From positions 1,646,907 through 1,710,906 of the forward strand of contig NZ_KB913029.1 in assembly GCF_000384115.1 (NCBI RefSeq): DNA of 64,000 nt, read 5' to 3'. This DNA is from Sporichthya polymorpha DSM 43042. Lineage in GTDB: Bacteria > Actinomycetota > Actinomycetes > Sporichthyales > Sporichthyaceae. Both the position numbers and the translations under genes were made by a program. Under the pieces are notes generated by a model that saw only the letters and a list, made by a program, of their open reading frames with translations, was not told the origin of the DNA and did no database searches. Below, piece by piece: positions 1-7,666 of the stretch. Every line of letters begins with the position of its first letter. The stretch's first letter is position 1.

Positions 1-1049
1 GCCCCACCGCGGGGGTTGAGCTTGGCCGGGTCGGCCCCGAAGTGCTCCGCCCACGCGAGCGGGACGGAGGCGAAGGCCTCATTGACCTCGTAGTGGTCGA
101 TCTGATCGATCGTCATGCCGGCGCGCTTGAGCGCCTTCTCCGTCGCCGGGATCGGTCCGGAGAGCATCGTGATCGGGTCGTCGGAAGCGACCGCGAAGGC
201 GTGGAACCGCGCCCGCGGCCGCAGCCCGAGGGCCGCGGCCCGCTCCGCGCTCATGATCAGCAGCGCCGCCGCGCCGTCGGTGATCTGCGAGGAGTTGCCG
301 GCGGTGATCGACCAGGTGATCTCGGGGAAGCGTGCCGCCATGTCCGCGTTCTCGAAGGCGGGCTGAAGCGCCGCGAGCCCCTCCACCGTCGTCGAGGGGC
401 GGATCGTCTCGTCCGCCGACACCACCCCGTCCGGGGTCGTGATCGGGACGATCTCGTTCGCGAACCCGCCGTTCGCGGCCGCGGCCGCGGCGCGGGCGTG
501 CGAGGCGGCGGAGAACTCGTCCAGCGTCGTGCGGTCCAGCTTCCACCGCGCCGCGACGAGCTCCGCCGAGATGCCCTGGGGGACCAGGCCCGGGGCGTAG
601 CGCGCGGTGGCCGAGGGCCCGTAGACGTCCGCGCCCTGACGCGCCGACCCCATCGGCACCCGGCTCATCGACTCGACGCCACCGGCGATCACCACGTCGT
701 AGGCGCCGGCGAGAATCCCCTGCGCCGCGAAGTCCGCCGCCTGCTGGCTCGACCCGCAACGGCGGTCGACGGTCGTCGAGGGCACGTGCTCGGGCAGGCC
801 CGCCGCCAGCCACGCCCACCGGCCGGGGCATCCGGCCTGCTCGGCGACCTGACTGACGCAGCCGACGATGAAGTCCTCGACGTCACCGGGATCGAGCGCC
901 GGGTTGCGCTCCAGCAGTGCCTTCACGGTCTGTCCGAGGAGTTCGACCGGGTGCACGCCGGACAACGCCCCGCCGGGCTTGCCGTCGCGCGGCGCCTTGC
1001 CCTTCGCCATCGGCGACCGCACCGCGTCGACGATCACTGCCTCATGCAT
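1..1049 (-). CDS. Acetyl-CoA C-acyltransferase (thiolase), C-terminus outside window
   Basis: Thiolase of beta-oxidation, cleaving 3-ketoacyl-CoA with CoA. The visible 349 residues begin MHEAVIVDAVRSP and carry the nucleophilic Cys98 in VDRRCGSSQQA and the NEAF motif near residue 325. The window edge cuts the protein just after NPRGG, so the C-terminal His/Cys motifs (GHPxGxSG, CxGxG) lie outside and cannot be checked. The ATG start sits 10 bp after the stop of the acyl-CoA dehydrogenase on the same strand, so it is the last visible gene of the leftward operon hydratase-hydrolase-dehydrogenase-thiolase. Family assignment is secure; chain-length or ring-derived substrate is unknown. Confidence 0.93.
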   Translation of the reverse strand, partial: MHEAVIVDAVRSPMAKGKAPRDGKPGGALSGVHPVELLGQTVKALLERNPALDPGDVEDFIVGCVSQVAEQAGCPGRWAWLAAGLPEHVPSTTVDRRCGSSQQAADFAAQGILAGAYDVVIAGGVESMSRVPMGSARQGADVYGPSATARYAPGLVPQGISAELVAARWKLDRTTLDEFSAASHARAAAAAANGGFANEIVPITTPDGVVSADETIRPSTTVEGLAALQPAFENADMAARFPEITWSITAGNSSQITDGAAALLIMSAERAAALGLRPRARFHAFAVASDDPITMLSGPIPATEKALKRAGMTIDQIDHYEVNEAFASVPLAWAEHFGADPAKLNPRGG

Positions 1050-1059
1050 GACGATCCCT

Positions 1060-2187
1060 TCACAGCCCCATCGACTGACTGACAATCACTTTCATGATTT
1101 CGCTCGACCCACCGAAGATTCGGGACACCCGGGCGTCCGCGAAGGCGCGGCCGAGGGGCGAGGAGCGACGCAGCCCCGATTCGCCCAGCACCTGCACGCA
1201 CCGGTCCACCACCCGGCCCTGCGTCTCGGTGGCGTGCAGCTTTACCATCGCCGCGTCCGCGGGCGAGAGCTCACCGGCCTCGTGGGCGGCGAGCGCCTGG
1301 TCCACCAGCGCCTGCCCCGCCGCGACGTCGGTCGCGCACGCGGCCAGTTCGAACTTCACCGGCTGCGCCGGCCGGCCCGGCTGCGCGCGCACGATCTCGA
1401 CCGTCGCGCTCAGCGCCGCCGCCGCGGCGGCCTGGGAGTTCACCGCGATCGAGAGCCGTTCCTGCGCCAGGTTCGCCGTCAGATAGGCGAAGCCGTTGTT
1501 CTCCTCCCCGAGGAGGTTCGCCACCGGCACCTCGACGTCGTCGAAGAACAACTCCGCGAGGTCCTGGGCGTGCAGCCCGACCTTCTCCAGCTTGCGCCCC
1601 CGGGAAAAACCAGGCATGCCCTCCTCGACGACCAGCAGGCTGATGCCGTCCCGCCCGGCGTCGCGGTCGGTCTTCACCGCCAGCACGATCAGGTCGGCGT
1701 GCATCCCGTTGGAGATGAACGTCTTCGCGCCGTTGACGACGTAGACCTCACCCTCCCGACGCGCGGAGGTCGCCATCGCCTTCAGGTCCGAGCCCGCCCC
1801 GGGCTCGGACATGGCGATCGCGGTCAGCGCCTGCCCCGACGCGATGCGCGGCAACCAGCGCTGCTTCTGCTCGGTGTTCGTGCAGTGCAGGAAGTAGGGC
1901 GCACAGATGTCGACGTGCACGCGCACGCCGCTGATCGCCAGGCCGAGGGCCTGCGCCTCCTCGGCGAACACCGCGCTGTGCAGGTAGGAGGTGTCCGGCG
2001 TCCCGCCGTACTCGACGGGGATCCCCACACCGAGGATCCCCGCGGCGCCCGCTCGCGGCCAGAAATCCCGCGGCGGGGCGCCGGCCTCCTCCCACGACGG
2101 GTACTCGGGCACGACCTCCCGGAGCAGGAAGTCACGCACCTCCTTGCGCCAGAGCTCGTGCCGGTCGGTGAAGACCGTCCTTCTCAC
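1060..2187 (-). CDS. Acyl-CoA dehydrogenase, 375 aa
   Basis: FAD-dependent acyl-CoA dehydrogenase of usual length. It shows the family motifs MSEPGAGSDL (about residues 120-130), a substrate/FAD segment around TFISNGMHADLIVLA and the C-terminal FGGSSEIMK. It introduces the double bond that the neighbouring enoyl-CoA hydratase would hydrate. Lies 12 bp downstream of the alpha/beta hydrolase and 10 bp upstream of the thiolase, so co-transcription is very likely. The N-terminus MRRTVFTDRHELWRKEVRDF resembles actinobacterial FadE proteins used on branched or cyclic acyl-CoAs, but the substrate cannot be read from sequence. Confidence 0.93.
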   Translation of the reverse strand: MRRTVFTDRHELWRKEVRDFLLREVVPEYPSWEEAGAPPRDFWPRAGAAGILGVGIPVEYGGTPDTSYLHSAVFAEEAQALGLAISGVRVHVDICAPYFLHCTNTEQKQRWLPRIASGQALTAIAMSEPGAGSDLKAMATSARREGEVYVVNGAKTFISNGMHADLIVLAVKTDRDAGRDGISLLVVEEGMPGFSRGRKLEKVGLHAQDLAELFFDDVEVPVANLLGEENNGFAYLTANLAQERLSIAVNSQAAAAAALSATVEIVRAQPGRPAQPVKFELAACATDVAAGQALVDQALAAHEAGELSPADAAMVKLHATETQGRVVDRCVQVLGESGLRRSSPLGRAFADARVSRIFGGSSEIMKVIVSQSMGL

Positions 2188-2199
2188 GCGAACCTGCGA

Positions 2200-2985
2200 C
2201 TACAGGCTCTTGCCGAGGGAACGCAGCGCGTCGGCGACCTCGTGCGGGTGCGTGAGCGCGACCGCGTGGGGCGCGCCCTCGACGATCGTGACGCCGCGGT
2301 TGTTCGGGAAGGCCTCGGCCATCGCGCGCGCACTGTCCACGGTGAAGGCGGCGTCGACCGTGCCGTGCACGACGATCACCGGGCAGGTGATGTCCCTCGC
2401 GCGGTCCGTGATGTCGTCGCGCTTGGTGAGGATCGTCGCCCAGACCTCCGACCACGCCGACGGCGGCTTGCCCTGCCAGGCGGCGCGGTAGCGCGAACCG
2501 TCGAAGGGGACGTCGGAGAACTGGATGCCGTAGATCGCGTCCGCGATCGGTCCGACCGGGCCCATGCCCAGCCAGCCCTGCGAGAGCTGGGTGAACCCGG
2601 CGGTCTCCTGCTCGCTCAACAGCGGCAGCGAGGTGCCGACCAGCCCGAGACCGCGGACACGGTCCGGGCTCGCGAGTGCGGCGCGCTGGCTGATCCAGCC
2701 GCCCTGCGACATGCCGACGAACACCGCGTTCGGCGCGCCGACCAGGTCGAGCAGACCGACGGCGTCGGCCGCGAGGTCGTAGTAGTCGAACGGACCGTTG
2801 CACTCGCTCATGCCGTGCCCGCGTGCGTCCCAGGTGATGCAGCGGTACTCACCCGAGAGCAGGTCGACCACCGGCTGCCAGAGCGTGTGGTCGAGGAACG
2901 CACCGTGGGAGAAGACGATCGTCTCCGGGCCGTCGCCCGTGACCTCGTAGTAGATCTGGTTGCCATGAAGCTCTGCGAACGGCAT
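2200..2985 (-). CDS. Alpha/beta hydrolase, 261 aa
   Basis: Alpha/beta-fold hydrolase with oxyanion segment SHGAFLDHTLW, nucleophile elbow GMSQGG and C-terminal HAVALTHP supplying the His. Start chosen at the ATG giving MPFAELHGNQIYYE, because the in-frame upstream extension has no family similarity and low-complexity composition; a GAGGAA-type ribosome site precedes this ATG. It is a clear paralogue of the hydrolase at 15883-16668 (same WDARG and GMSQGG segments). Placed between enoyl-CoA hydratase and acyl-CoA dehydrogenase, it may act as a lactone or ester hydrolase of the same pathway; this is inference. Confidence 0.88.
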   Translation of the reverse strand: MPFAELHGNQIYYEVTGDGPETIVFSHGAFLDHTLWQPVVDLLSGEYRCITWDARGHGMSECNGPFDYYDLAADAVGLLDLVGAPNAVFVGMSQGGWISQRAALASPDRVRGLGLVGTSLPLLSEQETAGFTQLSQGWLGMGPVGPIADAIYGIQFSDVPFDGSRYRAAWQGKPPSAWSEVWATILTKRDDITDRARDITCPVIVVHGTVDAAFTVDSARAMAEAFPNNRGVTIVEGAPHAVALTHPHEVADALRSLGKSL

Positions 2986-3037
2986 GGGTTCCTCCGATGA
3001 CGGGTGGTCAGTTCGCGGGGGCTGTCGTGTGTGGGCG

Positions 3038-3826
3038 TCAGTGACCCTGGTAGATGCCGGGACGGCGCTCGGTGAACGCGTCGATCGCCTCGAGCAGATC
3101 ACGCGACGCCAGCGATGTCTCCTCGTGCGCGAGCGAGAGTTCGACGACCTCGCCGGCGCGCAGCTGCGTGACGCGATTCAGCGCGCGCTTGGTGCCCTGA
3201 ACCGCCAGCGGGGGCAGTGCGGCGATGCGGGCGGCCAGCGCCTGCGCGGCGGGCAGCACGTCGTCGGGGGCGTCGACGAGGTCGGTGATCAGGCCCATGG
3301 CGTGCGCGGTCTCGGCGTCGACGGGGTCGCCGGTGAGCAGGTGGCGGCGCGCCCGGAGCATGCCGACGGCCTGCGGCCACACGAGACAGCCGCCGTCCCC
3401 GGCCACCAGCCCGAGCACCACGTGCGGGTCCGAGATCGTCGCCCCCCGTGCGGCGACGATCGCGTCCGCGGTGAGCACCACGGTGGCGCCCAGCCCGATC
3501 GCCGGACCCTGCATCGCCACGACCAGCGGTTGCGGCAGCGAGATCAGCGCGTCGAGGAGGCGGCGTCCGTCGTCGACGATCCGCAACCGCGTCGCGACAT
3601 CGGCCTGGGCCGCGCGCATCAGGTCGAAGTCGCCGCCGGCGGAGAACACCGTGCCGGTGGACGCGAGGACGACGGCCCGCACCTTCTCGTCCCGCCGCAG
3701 CGATTCGAGCACCGCGGTGAACTCGACATGGAGCTCGTCGTCGAAGCGGTTGAACAGCTCGGGCCGGGTCAGCGTGACCTCGGCGACGTGCCCGTCGACC
3801 CGAACGTCCAGGGCAGGTGTGGTCAC
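3038..3826 (-). CDS. Enoyl-CoA hydratase/isomerase family protein, 262 aa
   Basis: Crotonase-fold protein. The oxyanion-hole segments are visible as STGTVFSAGGDFDLM (near 60-75) and MQGPAIGLGATV (near 105). The usual catalytic Glu pair is not obvious: the second site reads VLGLVAGDGGCLVWP, with Ala and Asp where hydratases often carry Glu, so isomerase, hydrolase or carbon-carbon lyase activity is possible. GTG start chosen because MTTPALDVRVDG begins at the family boundary and GAAGGG lies 7 nt upstream. First gene of the leftward operon; the shared TetR-type operator at 3859-3884 sits in its promoter region. Confidence 0.88.
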   Translation of the reverse strand: MTTPALDVRVDGHVAEVTLTRPELFNRFDDELHVEFTAVLESLRRDEKVRAVVLASTGTVFSAGGDFDLMRAAQADVATRLRIVDDGRRLLDALISLPQPLVVAMQGPAIGLGATVVLTADAIVAARGATISDPHVVLGLVAGDGGCLVWPQAVGMLRARRHLLTGDPVDAETAHAMGLITDLVDAPDDVLPAAQALAARIAALPPLAVQGTKRALNRVTQLRAGEVVELSLAHEETSLASRDLLEAIDAFTERRPGIYQGH

Positions 3827-3858
3827 CGCAAGACCCTTCGCTCCGATACCGCGAGCTC

Positions 3859-3884
3859 TTTTTGAGCCCGGGCGTCTCAGTAAT
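3859..3884. promoter_or_regulatory. Candidate TetR operator, copy 1
   Basis: TTTTTGA, nine bases, then TCTCAGTAAT. The same arrangement occurs at 7541-7566 and, reversed, at 7640-7666. It lies 33 bp upstream of the enoyl-CoA hydratase start, between that gene and the end of the TetR gene. TTGA/TCAA halves give an imperfect dyad as expected of TetR sites. Seen in sequence; the identity of the binding protein is inferred from proximity. Confidence 0.6.
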
Positions 3885-3891
3885 CCGGAGC

Positions 3892-4560
3892 TTAACGTTT
3901 CGGGTCGGACAGCACAAGCCGCAGAGCGACGTCCGCGATGTGGCCGGCGTCGTGCGGCCCGCCCGGGCGAGCCCACCGCGCGACCCACGTCGTCATGCCC
4001 GTCACCAGGCGGGTGACCAGACGCGGATCGTCGTCCGGCAGGTCCCCGTTGGCGATGGCCTCCTCGACGACCTTCAACCACAGACCCTCGTACCGGCGCC
4101 GCCAGGTCTTCCACTTCTCGTAGTCCTCGGCGGGCAGGTTGCCGCCGCCGAAGAACACGAGCAGGTAGTTGCGCTGCCGGAAGGCCGCGTCGATCTGGGC
4201 GCGGACGAGTTGCTCGACCCGCTCACGCGGCGTCAGGTCGGCGTTCTCCACGATCTCGAGCGCGGCGTCGTAGAGCTCGGTCGTCATCCGCTCGAAGAGG
4301 ATGGCGAGCAGGTGCTCCTTCGACGGCACCGTCCGGTAGAGCGTCGCCCGCGACACCGTCAGGCGCTTGGCCGTCTCCTCTATCGAGACCGCCTCGTAGC
4401 CGCCCTCCTCGAAGAGTTCCTCGACGACGTCGGCGACCTGTTCGCGATCGATGCTGCGCCGCGGGCGCCCACGGCCCCGGCGCACGGGCGCGTCGCCGTC
4501 GCCCGCGACCTCCACTGTTCCGGCGTCGTCCGCAGGTGCTTTCACGGTCCGGCGGCTCAC
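3892..4560 (-). CDS. TetR/AcrR family transcriptional regulator, 222 aa
   Basis: One-component repressor. After a basic, charged leader (RRGRGRPRRSIDRE) comes the TetR helix-turn-helix, EETAKRLTVSRATLYRTV, at about residues 60-78, followed by a variable ligand-binding region. It lies 16 bp after the acyl-CoA ligase on the same strand, so it is probably the third gene of the dehydrogenase-ligase operon. It is the only regulator in the island, and three copies of one motif (3859, 7541, 7640) flank it and the divergent promoter. Role as repressor of the whole island, relieved by a pathway acyl-CoA or ketone, is inferred. Confidence 0.9.
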   Translation of the reverse strand: MSRRTVKAPADDAGTVEVAGDGDAPVRRGRGRPRRSIDREQVADVVEELFEEGGYEAVSIEETAKRLTVSRATLYRTVPSKEHLLAILFERMTTELYDAALEIVENADLTPRERVEQLVRAQIDAAFRQRNYLLVFFGGGNLPAEDYEKWKTWRRRYEGLWLKVVEEAIANGDLPDDDPRLVTRLVTGMTTWVARWARPGGPHDAGHIADVALRLVLSDPKR

Positions 4561-4576
4561 CGGACCACGGTAGCGC

Positions 4577-6370
4577 TCATCGGGGCTCGACCACCTCGAC
4601 CACCCGGTCGGACGGAGGACCGTAGAGCAGCTCGATCTCCTTCGCGTACTTCTCCGCGATCGGCTTGCGCCGCAGCTTCATCGTCGGGGTGAGCTCGTCG
4701 GTGCCCGGCAACCACGTCGACTCGACGAGAAGGAAGCGCCGGACCTGCTCCGCCGCGTTCAGATGCTCGTTCGCGGACCGGATCCCGTCGCGGATTCGCT
4801 CCCGCACCAGCGGATTCGCCGCATTCCGGGCCGGGTCCGCCTCGCCGGTCAGGGCCGCGGTGCCCTCCGGCTCCAGCGCGATCAGCGCGGTGACGTAGGG
4901 CCGCGCGTCGCCGATACACACCGCCGGCGCGATCAGCGGGCAGTTCGCGACGAGGGTGTTCTCCACCAGGACCGGCGAGACGTTCTTGCCGGTCGATGAG
5001 ACGAGGATCTCCTTCTTGCGGTCGACGATGCGGTAGTAGCCCGCCTCGTCCTGCACGAAGATGTCGCCGGTCCGCAGCCACCCGTCGGGGTCGAACGCCT
5101 CGGCGGTGAGGTCGGGTTTTCCGCGATAGCCCTTCATGACCATCGGCCCCTTGAGCAGCAGCTCGCCGTCGTCGGCGATCTTGGCCTCGACACCCGGTAG
5201 CGGCAGGCCGTTCGTCACCGGCCGGGCGGCCCCGGCCGGGTTGCACAGGATGATGCCCGCGGTCTCGCTCTGGCCGTAACACTCGCACAGGTCCACCCCG
5301 ATCGCAGCGAAGAAGCGCAGCGTCTCCGGCGGCAGCGGGGCGGCTCCGGTGAAGAGGAGCTCACCGGCCGCCAACCCAAGAGTGCGGCGGAGGCCGTCGA
5401 GCGCCTCGTCGTAGCTGAGCCACTCCTCGCGCAGCGCGGTGTCGACCTCCTTCCCGGCCAGTCGGTCGTCATGCAGCCGCAGCCCGAGCTCCAGGGCCTT
5501 CTCCAACTCGGCCCGCTGGGGCGAGGCCTCGATCGCGGCGTGGGCCAGGCCCATCACGTAGTTCCAGATCCGCGGTACGGCCATGTAGAGCGTGGGCTGC
5601 AGCTCGGGCAGCAGCAGCGCCGCGGTCTTCGGGTTCAGGTGGTAGGTGATCGAGGACCCGCTGACGATCGGCATGTAGTACGCGCAGAGGCGGTCACCCA
5701 TGTGCGCGAACGGCAGGTACGACAGCGAACGGCCGCCCATCGGCAACCGGCCGAGGGAGTGCAGGCCGCGGATCTGCTCCAGGATGTTGTCGTGCGTGAG
5801 CTCCGCGCCCTTCGGGACGCCGGTGGTGCCGGAGGTGTAGACGACGGTCAGCACGTCGTCGGCCTTCAGCGTCGGACGCACCCCGGGCGCGAGCGGGTCG
5901 CCCATCGACGTCAGCGCGGTCCAGTCGGGCTCGTCGCCGGTGCCGTCGATCACGACGAGCTTCGGCTTCCGTGCGGTCGCGGCGATCGCGGTGCGCGCCT
6001 TGTCCGCGAAGGCGGTTTCCGTGACCAGCACGTCGCAGCGGGCGTCGTCGAGCAGGTACGTCAGCTGCGAGGTCGCGGTGCTGTTGTAGAGCGAGACGGG
6101 CACCGCTCCGAGGTGCAGCGTCGCGAGGTCGGTGACCGCGGCCTGGTAGCGGTTCGCCAGCATCATGCAGGTGGTGCCGCCGGTCGTGACGCCGAGCGCC
6201 GCCAGGCCGCCGGCGACGCGACGCACCTCTGCGTCCACCTGAGACCACGTCAGGGAGACGGAGCCGTCAGAGGCACGCATCGCCTCCTCGTCGGGCCGTT
6301 CCGCCACCGTGCAGGCGAACGCCTCGCACAGGTCGGTTGCCTGCAGGGCCGCGCCACTCGTCGTCGTCAT
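4577..6370 (-). CDS. AMP-dependent acyl-CoA synthetase/ligase, 597 aa
   Basis: Long-chain acyl-CoA synthetase of the ANL superfamily, activating a carboxylic acid as acyl-AMP and then acyl-CoA. Visible: P-loop YTSGTTGVPKGAELTH (about 180-195), GECYGQSETAG-type motif (CECYGQSETAG), hinge DGWLRTGD followed by VDRKKEIL, and C-terminal TPTMKLRRK containing the adenylation Lys. Length matches the FadD15-like class. Its ATG overlaps the alcohol dehydrogenase stop by 4 bp, so the two are translationally coupled. In the island it would prepare acids released by hydrolysis of the BVMO product for beta-oxidation. Confidence 0.94.
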   Translation of the reverse strand: MTTTSGAALQATDLCEAFACTVAERPDEEAMRASDGSVSLTWSQVDAEVRRVAGGLAALGVTTGGTTCMMLANRYQAAVTDLATLHLGAVPVSLYNSTATSQLTYLLDDARCDVLVTETAFADKARTAIAATARKPKLVVIDGTGDEPDWTALTSMGDPLAPGVRPTLKADDVLTVVYTSGTTGVPKGAELTHDNILEQIRGLHSLGRLPMGGRSLSYLPFAHMGDRLCAYYMPIVSGSSITYHLNPKTAALLLPELQPTLYMAVPRIWNYVMGLAHAAIEASPQRAELEKALELGLRLHDDRLAGKEVDTALREEWLSYDEALDGLRRTLGLAAGELLFTGAAPLPPETLRFFAAIGVDLCECYGQSETAGIILCNPAGAARPVTNGLPLPGVEAKIADDGELLLKGPMVMKGYRGKPDLTAEAFDPDGWLRTGDIFVQDEAGYYRIVDRKKEILVSSTGKNVSPVLVENTLVANCPLIAPAVCIGDARPYVTALIALEPEGTAALTGEADPARNAANPLVRERIRDGIRSANEHLNAAEQVRRFLLVESTWLPGTDELTPTMKLRRKPIAEKYAKEIELLYGPPSDRVVEVVEPR

Positions 6371-7521
6371 GCCCGTTCCTCCGTCTCGAAGCTCGGCCCG
6401 TCCGGCGCCGGACCGAAAGTCACCACTGCGGAAACGACCTCGCCCGCGCTGACCGCGGCGAGGCCTTCGTTGATCTCGTCCAGGGAGAAGCTGCGGGTCA
6501 CCAGCTCGTCGAGCAACAGCGCACCGGTGCGGTAGTGCTCGACCAGGCGCGGAATGTCGCGGTGCACGTCGGCCGAGCCGAACAGGCAGCCCTTCAACGT
6601 CTTGGCGCTCCCGACCAGGCCGGTGAACTGCGGGAGATTGATCCGGACGTCGGGTCCACCCGCGCCGACGAGGACGACCTCGCCGCCCTTGCCGGTCATC
6701 CGGATCGCCTGATCCACGGTCAGCTGGAGGCCGGCCGCCTCGATCGTCGTGTCCGTCCCGCGGCCGGCCGTCAGGTCCTTGACCGCCGCCAGGACGTCGA
6801 CCTCACCGGCCGCGAGCGTGTCCGTGGCGCCCACCCGCCGTGCGATCTCGAGCTTGGAGGGCACCAGGTCGACGGCGAGAATGCGTCCCGCACCCGCGAT
6901 GCGCGCGCCCTGAATGGCCATCAGACCCACGCTGCCGCAGCCGATCACGGCCACCGTGCCGCCCGGGCGGATCGCGGCGGTGTTCAGCGCCGCCCCGACG
7001 CCGGTCAGCGCTGCGCACCCGAGCAGCGCGGCCGGTGCGAACGGCATGTCGGCGCCGATGCCGACGACGGAGATCGCCGGCACGACCACGCGTTCGGCGA
7101 ACGTTCCCGCCGCGACGAACTGGGCGACGGCGACGCCGTCGGCCGTGCGCCACCGCGTCGTGCCGTCCATCAGCGCCCCGGAGAGCAGGACGCCGTCGCC
7201 CTGCTCGCAAAGGCCGGGCTGCCCCCGCGTGCAGCGGTAGCAGGCCCCGCACTGCGGCATCGCGGCGACGGCGACGCGGTCCCCGACCGCGACGCTCTCG
7301 ACGCCCGGACCGACCGCCTCGACGACCCCCGCGGCCTCGTGACCGAGCACGATCGGCAACGGGCTCGGCAGGGCGCCCGTGGAGACGGAGGCGTCCGACG
7401 CGCAGATTCCGGCCGCCGCGATCCGGACCGCGACCTCGCCCGCCCGCGGCGGCTCCAGGACGAGTTCGCGCACCTCGAGCGGCTTCTCCAGCTGCGCGCA
7501 GACCGCCGCCCGGACCGCCAT
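6367..7521 (-). CDS. Zinc-dependent alcohol dehydrogenase, 384 aa
   Basis: Medium-chain NAD(P)-dependent alcohol dehydrogenase. GHEAAGVVEAVGPGV is the zinc/catalytic signature, the four structural-zinc cysteines are in QCGACYRCTRGQPGLC, and VIGCGSVGLMAIQGA is the dinucleotide fold. It is of the AdhD/formaldehyde-dehydrogenase-like size. First gene of the leftward ligase-TetR operon, divergent from the BVMO gene across 129 bp that contain two operator copies. An alcohol-to-ketone step feeding the BVMO is the simplest reading. In Mycobacterium tuberculosis a BVMO (MymA), an AdhD and a FadD ligase (FadD13) likewise share one operon. Confidence 0.92.
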   Translation of the reverse strand: MAVRAAVCAQLEKPLEVRELVLEPPRAGEVAVRIAAAGICASDASVSTGALPSPLPIVLGHEAAGVVEAVGPGVESVAVGDRVAVAAMPQCGACYRCTRGQPGLCEQGDGVLLSGALMDGTTRWRTADGVAVAQFVAAGTFAERVVVPAISVVGIGADMPFAPAALLGCAALTGVGAALNTAAIRPGGTVAVIGCGSVGLMAIQGARIAGAGRILAVDLVPSKLEIARRVGATDTLAAGEVDVLAAVKDLTAGRGTDTTIEAAGLQLTVDQAIRMTGKGGEVVLVGAGGPDVRINLPQFTGLVGSAKTLKGCLFGSADVHRDIPRLVEHYRTGALLLDELVTRSFSLDEINEGLAAVSAGEVVSAVVTFGPAPDGPSFETEERA

Positions 7522-7540
7522 CTCGAGCCCTTCCCGACGA

Positions 7541-7566
7541 TTTTTTGAACGAGGTATCTCAATACT
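7541..7566. promoter_or_regulatory. Candidate TetR operator, copy 2
   Basis: TTTTTTGA, eight bases, TCTCAATACT. It lies 20-45 bp upstream of the alcohol dehydrogenase start. On the minus strand a TTGACG (7591-7586) followed after 18 bp by AAGTAT (7567-7562) suggests a promoter whose -10 element and start site would be covered by this motif, consistent with repression. Confidence 0.55.
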
Positions 7567-7616
7567 TTCCCGCAGGTGGGCGGCACGTCAACGCCTGACG
7601 GCGGCTCTCGCCGCTC

Positions 7617-7651
7617 TTGACGCGAACCCCGGCCCCTCTATTATTGAGACG
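7617..7651 (+). promoter_or_regulatory. Probable leaderless sigma-70 promoter of the BVMO operon
   Basis: TTGACG at 7617-7622 and TATTAT at 7639-7644 with a 16-bp spacer. Transcription would begin about 7 nt after the -10 box, which is the G of the GTG start codon at 7651. No Shine-Dalgarno sequence precedes that codon, which supports a leaderless mRNA, common in actinobacteria. Confidence 0.55.
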
Positions 7652-7666
7652 TGCCGAGTCAAAAAA
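7640..7666. promoter_or_regulatory. Candidate TetR operator, copy 3, over the BVMO start codon
   Basis: Read on the minus strand this is TTTTTTGA, nine bases, TCTCAATAAT, the best match to copy 1. It overlaps the -10 box and the GTG start at 7651, so the first codons of the BVMO gene double as operator sequence. Confidence 0.55.
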
